A stretch of 64,000 bases of DNA, taken from Roseivivax lentus. GTDB taxonomy: Bacteria > Pseudomonadota > Alphaproteobacteria > Rhodobacterales > Rhodobacteraceae. Position numbers and translations under genes: made by a program. Each line of letters opens with the position of its first letter. The first letter of the stretch is position 1. The stretch spans positions 62,001-126,000 of the forward strand of contig NZ_FTOQ01000011.1 of NCBI RefSeq assembly GCF_900156805.1. The letters run 5' to 3'. The notes beneath the pieces were generated by a model. It saw nothing but the letters and a program-made list of their open reading frames with translations. It was not told the DNA's origin and searched no databases. This document shows, piece after piece, positions 27,255 to 36,043 of this stretch.

Positions 27255-27598
27255 GGGCGCTGTCCTCCTTCGCTGGACAGATCGATGGGATCGGTGAACT
27301 CGATGATCGGGGGCGCGGGATAGGAGATCTGGTCGACGCGGCCGAATTGCTCGGGCAGGAAGGGCATCAGCTCCAGCCGCGGGAAGTTCAGTTCCGCGAG
27401 GTCGCGCAGCCGTTCGGGCCGGTTCAGGAACGCCCATTCGGCGCGCAGGACCGCCAGCCTTTCGCGATGCGCGCCGATGTCGCGGCGCAGATCCTGCACG
27501 TCGGCCAACGCCTCCTGCGTCTTGTAATTCTCGTGATAGGCCCAGAAGGCGAGCCCGATCACCGACATGAAGGTGAGGATGTAGAGAAACGTGCGCAT
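27251..27598 (-). CDS. ftsL: Cell division protein FtsL
   Basis: A 115-residue bitopic membrane protein. A short N-terminus is followed by one membrane helix (TFLYILTFMSVIGLAFWAYH) and a coiled-coil stretch (TQEALADVQDLRRDIGAHRE) with the LNRPERLRDLAE motif shared by alphaproteobacterial FtsL. It acts with FtsQ and FtsB in the divisome. The identity is based on that layout and on the position between rsmH and ftsI; sequence conservation in FtsL is low. Its ATG overlaps the rsmH stop. Confidence 0.88.
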   Translation of the reverse strand: MRTFLYILTFMSVIGLAFWAYHENYKTQEALADVQDLRRDIGAHRERLAVLRAEWAFLNRPERLRDLAELNFPRLELMPFLPEQFGRVDQISYPAPPIIEFTDPIDLSSEGGQRP

Positions 27599-28605
27599 CA
27601 GCGTCCGCCCTTTGTGCGTTCCGGCCTGAGTTCCGGCATGTTGAGGGATTTGGCGTCGATCCCGCCCGCGGGCGCCGCGGTCCTGCGGGCGACGCGCAGC
27701 TTGGCCGAGCGCGCGCGCGGGTTTTCCGCCAGTTCCTCGGCATCGGGACCGATGGCCTTCTTCGAGATCAGCTCGAATTGCGGGTCGGGCTCGTCGACCT
27801 GCGGCTGGAAGCGGTTGGCCCGCCCGGTCTGGCCTGCGCGCGATTGCAGGAACCGCTTGACCATGCGGTCCTCGACCGAGTGGAAGGTCACCACGGCCAG
27901 CGCGCCACCGGGCTTCAACGCCCGCTCGGCGGCCATCAGCCCTTCATGCAGCGCGCGGTATTCGTCGTTCACCGCGATCCGCAGCGCCTGGAAGCTGCGC
28001 GTGGCGGGATGGGATTGGTTGGGCTTGGGGCGCGGCAGGCAGCCCTCAATGATGCCTGCCAGGCGCAGGGTTGTGGTGATCGGCTCGACCGCGCGCTCGC
28101 GCAGGATGGCCTTGGCGATGCGGCGCGAGGCGCGCTCTTCGCCGTAGACGAACAGGATGTCGGCAATCGTCTCGGCGCTGGCCTCGTTGACGATATCGGC
28201 CGCCGACGGGCCCTCCTGCCCCATCCGCATGTCGAGCGGGCCGTCACGCATGAAGGAAAAGCCGCGCTCGGCCCGGTCGAGCTGCATGGACGACACCCCG
28301 AGATCGAGCACGACGCCGTCCACTTCCGTGGCAACGCTGTCCATCTCGGCGAAATTGGCGCGAACCAGTTCGATGCGTCCCTGATACTCCGGCAGCCACG
28401 CCGCGGCCATCTCATGCGCCATGGGATCACGGTCGATGCCGATGACCCGCGCCGCGCCCGCATCGATCAGGCCGCGCGCATATCCGCCCGCGCCGAACGT
28501 GCCGTCGATCCAGACGCCCGCGACCGGCGCCACCGCCGCCAGAAGCGGCCGCAGCAAGACAGGCACATGCGGCGCATCGGGCTTGGGCGCGGCGCCCTCG
28601 GTCAT
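27598..28605 (-). CDS. rsmH: 16S rRNA (cytosine1402-N4)-methyltransferase
   Basis: A 335-residue SAM-dependent methylase that modifies C1402 in the 16S decoding centre. [13 protein letters not shown] opens the family, the SAM site is [14 protein letters not shown] with IGIDRDPMA, and the family motifs [25 protein letters not shown] and [17 protein letters not shown] follow. [16 protein letters not shown] lies near the C-terminus. It sits three bases after mraZ as the second gene of the dcw operon. Confidence 0.97.
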   Translation of the reverse strand: MTEGAAPKPDAPHVPVLLRPLLAAVAPVAGVWIDGTFGAGGYARGLIDAGAARVIGIDRDPMAHEMAAAWLPEYQGRIELVRANFAEMDSVATEVDGVVLDLGVSSMQLDRAERGFSFMRDGPLDMRMGQEGPSAADIVNEASAETIADILFVYGEERASRRIAKAILRERAVEPITTTLRLAGIIEGCLPRPKPNQSHPATRSFQALRIAVNDEYRALHEGLMAAERALKPGGALAVVTFHSVEDRMVKRFLQSRAGQTGRANRFQPQVDEPDPQFELISKKAIGPDAEELAENPRARSAKLRVARRTAAPAGGIDAKSLNMPELRPERTKGGR

Positions 28606-28608
28606 GGC

Positions 28609-29127
28609 TTAGTCTCCCTGCGGCTTCTTCCTGGGCAGGAGCGCGAGCACGTCCACATCCTCGGGCAGATCGTCGAGCAGCTGCTCGGTCCGGGCCTGCT
28701 CCTGTTCATAGGTGTCGGGGTTCCAGATCTGAAACGTGTCGCCGGATGCGATGAAGAACGCCTCGCTGTCGAGGTTCACGCCGATCTTGTCACGCAATTT
28801 CTGGGTCAGCACGAAGCGACCGGTATCGTCCACGACCACGTCCGCCGACATGCCCGAGAAGGTCCGCTCCAGCAGGCGTCGCTCGCTGGAGCCGCGGGGC
28901 ATCTCCTCAATGCGCTCCTCGACATCCTCGATGGCGGCGATGGTGTAACATTCGAGGTAATTGCGGCGGTGATCGCCGTAGACGATCACGAATTCGGGCT
29001 GCTTGCCGGTATCCCAGCCGGGATCGCCCGCTTCGAGGACACGGCGAAAAGAGGCCGGGATAGACACCCGCCCCTTCTTGTCGACCTTCTGCCGACCTTC
29101 ACCTCTGAACCTCAGCCTGCGGCCCAC
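28609..29127 (-). CDS. mraZ: Transcriptional regulator MraZ
   Basis: A 172-residue protein made of two AbrB-like SpoVT folds. The N-terminal block has KVDKKGRVSIPASFR and the second half has VVVDDTGRFVLTQKLRDKIG, the DxxGR repeats of MraZ. In other bacteria it represses the dcw operon it leads by binding repeated TGGG boxes. Here the start is GTG at 29127 and the N-terminus has a few extra Arg/Phe residues (MGRRLRFRGEG). I could not find a clean set of spaced GTGGG boxes upstream. It is the first gene of the operon. Confidence 0.92.
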   Translation of the reverse strand: MGRRLRFRGEGRQKVDKKGRVSIPASFRRVLEAGDPGWDTGKQPEFVIVYGDHRRNYLECYTIAAIEDVEERIEEMPRGSSERRLLERTFSGMSADVVVDDTGRFVLTQKLRDKIGVNLDSEAFFIASGDTFQIWNPDTYEQEQARTEQLLDDLPEDVDVLALLPRKKPQGD

Positions 29128-29169
29128 TGCCCGGCCCTTTCACTGTCCGCCCCCGGTAAACGTAGAAAC

Positions 29170-29203
29170 GGCGGGTTGATCCGCTGCCATCGATCAACCC
29201 GCC
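29170..29203 (-). promoter_or_regulatory. Perfect 12-bp inverted repeat in the mraZ leader
   Basis: GGCGGGTTGATC (29170-29181) and GATCAACCCGCC (29192-29203) form a perfect stem with a ten-base loop, 43 bases before the mraZ start. It may be an RNA hairpin in the leader or a dimeric protein site. There is no T-run on the mraZ side, so it does not look like a simple terminator. Confidence 0.6.
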
Positions 29204-29897
29204 GCCTGGTCCCGCTTGGGGCGGGAGGATCCCAGCTGCGCGTGCCACCTGGGGGGATGTCTGCTCGCCCACGCGCTGGAATTCCATTTTGGTCGACGAG
29301 AGCGAGGTGCCTGTATGAAACCCGCTCTTTTATTGTTTTTCGGGAGAAGTGTCGCGGCTGGTTTTTGTGTCCGCTGTCTTCCCTGCCCTCGTCGATGAAC
29401 AATGGATGACATGGGAAATCATGGTACGCAACAAATTTTTTGCCGGCCCGACGCGAAATGTTGTTTTCGGGCAGACCCTTGGACAACATCTTGTGGACCA
29501 AAACCACCTAATTATGCGCTTATATTGTTTGAACCGCACAAGTTATAACAAAATATGGTAGCAAACTCGGGCGAGACCCATTTCCCATGAATTCCAAGAA
29601 AATCTCCGATCTTCCGCGAAAACGGCCGCCGCACCGCCCTCGAAGCCCTGAATAGCGCAGCCGAATCCATCGCGCACGGGGCCGTTCCCATAGAAATCCA
29701 CGGTGATTCAGACCTGCAACAGGCAGCCCCCGACACCCGCTGATCGCCAGGACCCATACAATCCCATTTCGCGAACGAAGCGCGCCGCCCGCCAGGCGCG
29801 CAGCGCGGGCAATCCCATGCGCCGCACCGCAGCACGACCTTTTGGCAGGGCCGCGCGATCGGCTCTTGATTTCGCGCAGCAAGGCTTCTACCCCGAA
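29204..29897. other. Long gene-free spacer between mraZ and the B12 operon
   Basis: Nearly 700 bases without a supported gene between two divergent operons. 29290-29580 is clearly AT-richer than the surroundings (for example CAAATTTTTTGCCG and TTATATTGTTTGAACC) and is the natural place for the dcw promoter; I cannot pick -35/-10 boxes with confidence. 29590-29890 returns to high GC. A 50-codon stretch there (LEALNSAAESIAHGAVPIEI) looks protein-like but has no start codon and ends quickly. Confidence 0.5.
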
Positions 29898-30070
29898 AAG
29901 GCCTCGGTCCGGGCGACTGCCCGGTGAATAGGGAACGTGGTGCGAATCCACGGCTGCCCCCGCAACTGTCAGCGGCGAGCGCGCGCGGCACATGCCACTG
30001 GATGCAGACGTCCGGGAAGGCCCGCGTAGCGTGACGACCCGCGAAGCCAGGAGACCTGCCGCGGCGATCA
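29898..30070 (+). promoter_or_regulatory. Cobalamin riboswitch
   Basis: The conserved cobalamin aptamer blocks occur in order: GGTGAATAGGGAACGTGGTG, then CGAATCCACGGCTGCCCCCGC with the invariant CAACTGT (B12-box region), CCACTGGATGCAGACGTCCG with GGAAGGC, and CGAAGCCAGGAGACCTGCC at the 3' side (the AGCCAGGAGACC element). High cobalamin would shut down the downstream operon. It lies 160 bases before the B12 receptor gene on the same strand, as expected. Confidence 0.95.
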
Positions 30071-30229
30071 CCCTTTTCGGGCGCGGGGCGCGTCCCGGGA
30101 AACGGTCTTTCCGGAGTGGTGACATCCTACGCCGTTCACCGGGAGGGCATGTCCTTTCCAAGAACACCAAACCAGACCGCCGCGGTTTGCCCAAACGGCG
30201 CCGCGGCACAGACAAGGGAAAGGACACCC

Positions 30230-32071
30230 ATGTCCCGCCTGTTCTCCGGCGTCAGCGTGCTTGCGCTGTCGCTTCCCCTCTCCGTTCACGCCCAGGACGT
30301 GCTCGAGCTTGCGCCGATTACGGTCTACGGCAACGTGACCGACCTGCCGCTGTCGCGCACCGGCGCCACGGCCACCGTCATCGGCGAGGAAGAGCTTGAA
30401 GACGCGCCCGCGCAGACCCTGGCCGAAACCGTCGCCGCCCAGCCCGGCGTCAGCTACACCCAGACCGGCGGGCCGGGCCAGCCCGCCTTCGTGCGCCTGC
30501 GCGGCCTGCCCCAGCGCTACGCGCCGGTCCTCGTGAACGGCATCGACGTCACCGATCCCTCGGGCGTGCAAAGCCAGTTCGACTGGTCCAACATACTTTC
30601 GGGCGGCGTCACCGGCGCCGAGATCGTGAAAGGCTCGCAATCGGCACTTTACGGGGCCGACGCGGTGGGCGGCATCATCGCCCTGACCGCCGCACAGGCC
30701 CCCGACGCCCCCGGCCGCGAAGGCGAGATCGTGCTCGAGGCGGGCGCTTACGAAACGCAGAGCGCGACCCTCTCCTACGGCCTCGCGACCGAGCGGGCGG
30801 GCTTCGCCTTCAGCCTCGGCGGCACCCAATCCGAGGGCTACAGCGCGGTGGACCTGCCCGGCTACGACGAGGATGACGGCTTTGCGGCCAAGCAGGCCAG
30901 CTTCGATGCCTATGTCGACGTCACCGACACCCTGCGGGTCGGTCTGACCGGCTTCTACAACGCCTCCAAGGGCGATTTCGACCCGACTTTCGGCCTGACG
31001 CCCGCCGATGTCGAAGACGGCGAATTCGAGACCTACCAGCGCGGCTATCGCGGCTATGCCGAGCTGCAGACCGGCGCCCTGACCCACACGCTGGAGCTGT
31101 CGCAGTTCCGCATCGGCCGGGATTCCACCAACAGCTTCGGCACCTCCACCTTCGAGGGCGAACGCAAGAAGATCGGCTATCTGGGCGAATGGGATATCGG
31201 CGGCGGCACGCTGCTGTCCTTCGGCGCGGACCGCACCATCGAGGAGGCCAATGTCGCCTCCGACGAGGTGGAGACGGGCGGGCTCTTCGCCGAGCTGGTC
31301 TATGCCGCGACGCCGGACCTGGACCTCGCGCTGTCGGTGCGCAACGACCACCATTCCGAGTTCGGCGACTTCACCGCCGCGCGCGGCGCCGTGACCTGGC
31401 GGGCCACGCCCGACATCACCGTCCGCGCGAGCGTGGCCAACGGCTACCGCGCGCCGTCGCTTTACGAGCTTTACGATCCGACCTATGGCGACGCCTCACT
31501 CGATCCCGAGGAAAGCCTCAGCTACGATCTCGGCATCGAGAAGGTCTATGCCAACGGCGCATCGGTCTCCGCCACCCTCTTCAAGACCGAGATCGACGAT
31601 CTCATCGTCTTCGACGGCACCGTCGCGCCCTTCGGCGCCTATGCCCAGTCGAACGGCACCGCGACCACCGAAGGGCTCGAGATCGCGGCCTTCCTGCCCC
31701 TGGGCGCGCGCATCGGCCTTTCCGGCGCGTTCACCTACACCGATGCGCGCGATGCCAGCGACGATCCGGAACTGAACGTGCCGCGCTACGACCTCGCGCT
31801 GGGGCTCGACGCCGAGATCACCGACCGCGTCTCGGGCGGGGTGACCCTGCGCCACGTCGCCGACTTCCCCGACACGTTCAACGCGGATTTCTCCAGCGTC
31901 GAAAGCGTCGACGATTACACCGTCGTCAATGCCCGCGTCGCCTACGCGGTCACCGAGGATATCGAGGCCTATCTGCGCGTCGAGAACCTCTTCGACAGCG
32001 ATTACGAGATCATTCCCGATTACGACGCGCCGGGCCGTTCGGCCTATTTCGGGGTCCGTGCCTCGTTTTGA
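30230..32071 (+). CDS. btuB: TonB-dependent vitamin B12 receptor
   Basis: A 613-residue outer-membrane receptor. It has a signal peptide (residues 1-22, ending SVHAQ) and a TonB-box-like stretch (LELAPITVYG). The plug domain follows, with SRTGATATVIGEEEL, FVRLRGLPQRYAPVLVNGID and GAEIVKGSQSALYGADAVGG, then a beta-barrel ending in SAYFGVRASF with a terminal Phe. The cobalamin riboswitch upstream and the B12-type ABC genes after it fix the substrate better than the sequence alone. The ATG at 30230 starts the signal peptide; upstream in-frame codons lie in the riboswitch leader. Confidence 0.92.
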   Translation: MSRLFSGVSVLALSLPLSVHAQDVLELAPITVYGNVTDLPLSRTGATATVIGEEELEDAPAQTLAETVAAQPGVSYTQTGGPGQPAFVRLRGLPQRYAPVLVNGIDVTDPSGVQSQFDWSNILSGGVTGAEIVKGSQSALYGADAVGGIIALTAAQAPDAPGREGEIVLEAGAYETQSATLSYGLATERAGFAFSLGGTQSEGYSAVDLPGYDEDDGFAAKQASFDAYVDVTDTLRVGLTGFYNASKGDFDPTFGLTPADVEDGEFETYQRGYRGYAELQTGALTHTLELSQFRIGRDSTNSFGTSTFEGERKKIGYLGEWDIGGGTLLSFGADRTIEEANVASDEVETGGLFAELVYAATPDLDLALSVRNDHHSEFGDFTAARGAVTWRATPDITVRASVANGYRAPSLYELYDPTYGDASLDPEESLSYDLGIEKVYANGASVSATLFKTEIDDLIVFDGTVAPFGAYAQSNGTATTEGLEIAAFLPLGARIGLSGAFTYTDARDASDDPELNVPRYDLALGLDAEITDRVSGGVTLRHVADFPDTFNADFSSVESVDDYTVVNARVAYAVTEDIEAYLRVENLFDSDYEIIPDYDAPGRSAYFGVRASF

Positions 32072-32075
32072 TCTC

Positions 32076-32882
32076 ATGCGCTTCGGGGCCGCGCTGGCAA
32101 TCGCCGGCGCGGTCCTCGGCGTACCCGCCTGGGGCGCGCCCGCGCGGGTCGTCTCTCTCAATGTCTGTACCGATCAGCTGGCGCATCTGCTGGCAGCACC
32201 CGGACAGCTGATTTCGGTCTCCGCCCTCGCCCATGATCCGCGCTCCTCGGCTTATGCGGACGCGCTCGCGGATATCCCGGCCAATGGCGGCGGCGCCGAG
32301 GAGGTCGTGCTGCTGGAGCCCGATCTCATCCTCGCGGGCACCTTCACCACCCGCGCCACCGTCGAGATGCTGGAGGGTCTGGGCCACGAGGTCGCGCTGT
32401 TCCCGCCGGTCACGTCGCTTTCGCAGGTGACCGAGCACATGGCCCGCATGGGCGCGCTTCTGGGCCGCGAGGACGCCGCCCGCAATCTCATCGCCGCGTT
32501 CGAGGCCGGGCTCGACCGGACCCCGCCCCTGCCGGACGGGCCGCGCACGCTGCTTTATTATCCCATGGGCAGCACGGCGGGACGCGGCACGCTGGCCGAT
32601 GCGCTGATGGAGGCCGCGGGCCTGACCAACATCGCCGCCGAGATGGGGCTGAGCTATGGCACGCTGCAGCTTGAACAGGCGGTGCTGGCGGCCCCCGACC
32701 TGATCCTGACGCCCGCACCCTATGCCCGCCCGACGCGCGCGACGGACCTGCCCGGCCATCCCGCCCTGCGCGCCGTGGCCCCTTTGCGCCGGATCGAGGC
32801 GGGGGCTGCCTGGAGCTGCGAGACGCCCGCGCTCCTTCAGGCCATCGCCGATCTGCGCGCACTGGCAGAGGACGCCCGATGA
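32076..32882 (+). CDS. btuF: Cobalamin ABC transporter substrate-binding protein
   Basis: A 268-residue periplasmic binding protein of the BtuF/FhuD class III fold. It begins with a signal peptide (MRFGAALAIAGAVLGVPAWG), then RVVSLNVCTDQLAHLLA, SALAHDPRSSAYAD, EEVVLLEPDLILAGTFT and a long helix linking two lobes. It starts four bases after btuB and overlaps the permease gene by four. The riboswitch and neighbours support cobalamin or a related corrinoid. It hands the vitamin to BtuCD. Confidence 0.88.
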   Translation: MRFGAALAIAGAVLGVPAWGAPARVVSLNVCTDQLAHLLAAPGQLISVSALAHDPRSSAYADALADIPANGGGAEEVVLLEPDLILAGTFTTRATVEMLEGLGHEVALFPPVTSLSQVTEHMARMGALLGREDAARNLIAAFEAGLDRTPPLPDGPRTLLYYPMGSTAGRGTLADALMEAAGLTNIAAEMGLSYGTLQLEQAVLAAPDLILTPAPYARPTRATDLPGHPALRAVAPLRRIEAGAAWSCETPALLQAIADLRALAEDAR

Positions 32883-33868
32883 TGCGCGCCGTGACCCTTG
32901 CCGCGCTGTCCGCGCTGGTCGTCCTGATGATCGGGGCCTCGCTTCTGGTAGGCTATGCGCCGCTGCGCCCCGGGCCCGCGCTCGCCGCGCTTTTCGGGCA
33001 GGGCGATCCGCTGACCGTGATCGTGATGCAGGACATCCGCCTGCCGCGCGCCTGCCTCGCCGCCGTCGTGGGCGCGGCGCTCGGCATGTCGGGGGCGGCG
33101 ATGCAGGGGCTTCTGCGCAATCCGCTGGCCGAGCCGGGACTGATCGGCGTCTCGGGCAGCGCGGCCCTCGGCGCGGTGATCGCGCTGCAGACCGGGCTGG
33201 CCGGGGCCTTCGCGCTGGCCCTGCCGCTGACCGCGCTGGTCTTTGCCGCGGGCGCCGTGGCGCTGCTGCTGCTTCTGGCCGGATCGCGGGGCGGGTCGCT
33301 GACGCTGATCCTCGCGGGGATCGCGGTGTCTGCGCTGGCGGGCGCGCTCACGTCGCTGGTGCTGAACCTCTCGCCCAATCCCTATGCCGCGGCGGAGGTC
33401 GTCTTCTGGCTTCTGGGCTCGGTCGCCGACCGGTCGATGGAGCATGTGTCGCTGGCCGCGCCGCTGATCCTTGCCGGGCTCGCGGTGCTGGCGCTGACAG
33501 CCCGCGGGCTCGATGCGCTGACGCTGGGCGAGGATGCCGCCGAGGCGCTTGGCGTGTCGATGGCGCGTTTGCGCCTGCAGGTCCTCGTGGGCACCGCCGC
33601 CGCGGTCGGGGCGGCCACGGCGGTGGCGGGGGCGATCGGCTTCGTGGGCCTTGTCGTGCCGCATCTTCTGCGCCCGTTGATGCGGGCCCGCCCCGGCGCG
33701 CTTCTGGCCGCAAGCGCGCTTGGCGGCGCGGCGATGGTGCTGGCCGCCGACCTCGCGGTGCGGCTGATCCTGCCCGACCGCGATCTCAAGCTCGGCGTGG
33801 TCATGGCGCTGATCGGCGCGCCGCTGTTCCTGCACCTGATCTTTCGCACGCGAAAGGAATTGGCATGA
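32879..33868 (+). CDS. btuC: FecCD-type ABC permease (BtuC-like)
   Basis: A 329-residue inner-membrane protein with about ten membrane segments. FecCD landmarks are RLPRACLAAVVGAALGMSGA, MQGLLRNPLAEPGLIGVSGSAALG and, near the C-terminus, AIGFVGLVVPHLLRPLM, followed by PDRDLKLGVVMALIGAPLFL. It is the membrane channel of the cobalamin importer. ATG at 32879 overlaps the end of btuF, and its stop overlaps the start of the ATPase gene, so the three are coupled. Confidence 0.92.
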   Translation: MMRAVTLAALSALVVLMIGASLLVGYAPLRPGPALAALFGQGDPLTVIVMQDIRLPRACLAAVVGAALGMSGAAMQGLLRNPLAEPGLIGVSGSAALGAVIALQTGLAGAFALALPLTALVFAAGAVALLLLLAGSRGGSLTLILAGIAVSALAGALTSLVLNLSPNPYAAAEVVFWLLGSVADRSMEHVSLAAPLILAGLAVLALTARGLDALTLGEDAAEALGVSMARLRLQVLVGTAAAVGAATAVAGAIGFVGLVVPHLLRPLMRARPGALLAASALGGAAMVLAADLAVRLILPDRDLKLGVVMALIGAPLFLHLIFRTRKELA

Positions 33869-34614
33869 GCGCGCTGACGCTTCGCGGCCTGACGGTGCGG
33901 CGCGGCGCCTGCCCGGTGGTGGACGCGGTGGATCTGAGTGTCGCCCCGGGCGAGGTGGTGGGGCTTCTGGGGCCGAACGGTGCGGGCAAGACGACGCTGA
34001 TGCGCGGCGCGCTCGGCCTCATCGCCGCCGACGGGGTCTCGTCGCTGGCCGCGCTGCCGCCCCGCGCCCGCGCCCGGGCCGCCGCCTGGTTGCCGCAGAA
34101 CCGCGAGATCGCCTGGGGGCTCAGCGTGGCCGACCTTGTCGCACTTGGCCGCCTGCCGCATGGACGGGGCGGCACGCCGGCGGACCGCGCGGCCATCCAG
34201 GGCGCGCTGGCGGCCATGCGGCTCGAGACGTTCGCTTCGCGCCGCGCCACGGCCCTGTCGGGCGGTGAACAGGCCCGGGTGCTGATCGCCCGCGCGCTGG
34301 CGCAAGAGGCGCCGCTGCTGATGGCGGACGAGCCCATCGCCGGGCTCGACCCCGCCGCCCAGATCGCCACGCTCGAGCTCTTCGCGCAACTCGCGCGCGA
34401 CAGACGCGCAGTGCTGACCTCGCTGCACGATCTGAACCTCGCGGCGCGCCATTGCACGCGGCTTGTCCTGCTCGACAAGGGCCGCAAGGTGGCCGACGGC
34501 GCGCCGCGCGACGTGCTGAGCAAAACCAACCTCGCCTCCGTCTTCCGCCTCGATGCCGCGCTGATCGAGACCGACGCTGGCCTTGTCATCGACCCGCGGG
34601 GCGTGCTGGCATGA
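33865..34614 (+). CDS. btuD: ABC transporter ATP-binding protein (BtuD-like)
   Basis: A 249-residue ATPase of the iron/B12 importer class. The Walker A is GLLGPNGAGKTTLMRG, the Q-loop WLPQNREIAWGL, the signature ALSGGEQARVLIARAL and the Walker B LLMADEPIAGLD, followed by the switch His in SLHDLNLAARHC. It drives corrinoid import with BtuC and BtuF and overlaps btuC by four bases. The symbol is given by operon context, since haem and siderophore ATPases look alike. Confidence 0.92.
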   Translation: MSALTLRGLTVRRGACPVVDAVDLSVAPGEVVGLLGPNGAGKTTLMRGALGLIAADGVSSLAALPPRARARAAAWLPQNREIAWGLSVADLVALGRLPHGRGGTPADRAAIQGALAAMRLETFASRRATALSGGEQARVLIARALAQEAPLLMADEPIAGLDPAAQIATLELFAQLARDRRAVLTSLHDLNLAARHCTRLVLLDKGRKVADGAPRDVLSKTNLASVFRLDAALIETDAGLVIDPRGVLA

Positions 34615-34659
34615 CGCCCGCGCGCTCATTCAGACCCGCCCCCCGACCGGAGTGCCCCG

Positions 34660-35268
34660 ATGGATAACCTCTTGGCCTTTCTCGACCGCGGCGGCCCCGC
34701 GCTTTGGGTGATTGCCGGGCTGTCGGTGCTGACGCTTGCGGTGATCCTGTGGAAGACATGGTCGCTCGCGCGGATGGGCGCGTGGCGGCGCGGACCCGCG
34801 GAACGGGCCGTGGCGCTTTGGGAAGAGAACGCGCCCGAGGCCGCCGAGGCGACGCTCGCGGGGCGCACGGGCCTGCGCGCGCGGGTCCTGCGCGCCACCA
34901 TGCAGGCCGCGCGCACAAGGCCCCCCGAAGCCGCGCGCGAGGAAACCCTGCGCGTCGCCCGTGCCACGCTGATGGAGGCGGCGCGCGGTCTGCGCGCGCT
35001 CGACCTCATTGCCACCATCGCGCCGCTGGTCGGGCTTCTGGGCACGGTGCTCGGCATGATCGACGCCTTTCAGGCGCTGCAGGAGACCGGCGCGCAGGCC
35101 GATCCCGCGACGCTGGCGGGCGGCATCTGGGAGGCGCTTCTGACCACCGCGGCGGGCATGGCGGTGGCGATCCCGGCCTCGGTCGCGCTGTCGTGGTTCG
35201 ATTCGATCAACGACCGGGTCGCGCATGACCTCGATGACCTGGCCAGCCGGGTGCTGAACCGGGCATGA
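34660..35268 (+). CDS. exbB: ExbB/TolQ-type proton channel protein
   Basis: A 202-residue membrane protein with three membrane segments: LWVIAGLSVLTLAVILW, IATIAPLVGLLGTVLGMIDAF and the last LLTTAAGMAVAIPASVALS. The block APLVGLLGTVLGMI...F is the ExbB/TolQ/MotA signature. With ExbD it uses the proton gradient to power TonB. It lies 45 bases after btuD and overlaps the first exbD gene by four bases, making it part of the B12 operon and a dedicated motor for the receptor. Confidence 0.9.
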   Translation: MDNLLAFLDRGGPALWVIAGLSVLTLAVILWKTWSLARMGAWRRGPAERAVALWEENAPEAAEATLAGRTGLRARVLRATMQAARTRPPEAAREETLRVARATLMEAARGLRALDLIATIAPLVGLLGTVLGMIDAFQALQETGAQADPATLAGGIWEALLTTAAGMAVAIPASVALSWFDSINDRVAHDLDDLASRVLNRA

Positions 35269-35657
35269 GCCTGGGGCTCGCCTCCCCGGCGGCGCGCCGC
35301 CGCAAGCCGTCGCTCACGCCGATGATCGACGTGGTGTTCCTGCTGCTGGTCTTCTTCATGCTCGCGGCCCGGTTCGGCACCGCCCCGGCCCTGGCCCTCG
35401 CGCCGGGCACGGGCGAGGCGGCGGCGGCCTATTCCGGCCCGCCCCGGCTGATCGAGCTGGGCGCCGACGGGCTGTGGCTGAACGGCGCGCCCATGGCCGA
35501 CATGGCGGCCCTTCTCGCGGCCCTGCCCGCCTTGACCGAGGGGCCCCGGGACATCCTCGTGCTGCGCGGACGGGAAACGGCCCGCACCGGCGATCTGGTG
35601 GCGCTCGTCGCCGGGCTGAACCGGGCCGGGTATCACCGGCTGGCGGTGATCGAATGA
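35265..35657 (+). CDS. exbD: ExbD-like biopolymer transport protein (first copy)
   Basis: A 130-residue protein with one N-terminal membrane helix containing PSLTPMIDVVFLLLVFFMLA; the Asp in MIDVVF is the proton-carrying residue of ExbD/TolR. The rest is a small periplasmic domain. It overlaps exbB and the next exbD by four bases each. Two different ExbD subunits in tandem, as here, are common in TonB motors of alphaproteobacteria. Confidence 0.9.
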   Translation: MSLGLASPAARRRKPSLTPMIDVVFLLLVFFMLAARFGTAPALALAPGTGEAAAAYSGPPRLIELGADGLWLNGAPMADMAALLAALPALTEGPRDILVLRGRETARTGDLVALVAGLNRAGYHRLAVIE

Positions 35658-36043
35658 CGCCGCCGCCGCGTCTGTCGCTGCGCCCGCGCCGCCGCTCGCG
35701 CGAGGCGGTCGTGCCGATGATCAACGTGGTCTTCCTGCTGCTCGTGTTCTTCCTGATGACCGCGCAGATCGTGCCCGTGGCGCCCTTCGATATCGCCCTG
35801 CCCGAGGCCGAGGCGGACCCGGCACGGATCGCGGCGCGGCCCCTCTACGTGGCCGCCGATGGCCGGCTGTCCCATGGCGACCTGCGCGGCACCGAAGCCC
35901 TAGCGGCGGCCGCAAAGGCGGGCCCGGTGCGGATCGAGGCCGATGCCGACCTTCCCGCGGCGGCGCTGGCCCGCCTTCTTGCGGATTTGGCCGCTGCGGG
36001 CGCGGACGAGATCAGCCTTGCCACGCAGGTGCCCCGGCCATGA
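35654..36043 (+). CDS. ExbD-like biopolymer transport protein (second copy)
   Basis: A 129-residue paralogue of the preceding gene. The membrane helix reads AVVPMINVVFLLLVFFLMTA: the essential Asp of ExbD is Asn here (MINVVF against MIDVVF in the first copy), so this subunit probably cannot carry protons by itself and may work as a heteromer with the other ExbD. The periplasmic domain is short and acidic. It overlaps tonB by four bases. Confidence 0.88.
   Translation: MTPPPRLSLRPRRRSREAVVPMINVVFLLLVFFLMTAQIVPVAPFDIALPEAEADPARIAARPLYVAADGRLSHGDLRGTEALAAAAKAGPVRIEADADLPAAALARLLADLAAAGADEISLATQVPRP

Noticed and set aside
29127-29300. Spaced GTGGG MraZ operator boxes
   Set aside because: Single GTGGG and TGGGA words occur, but not with the regular ten-base spacing expected for MraZ sites.
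29587-29740. A short protein-like stretch (LEALNSAAESIAHG)
   Set aside because: It has no start codon and is bounded by stops within about 50 codons; it may be chance.
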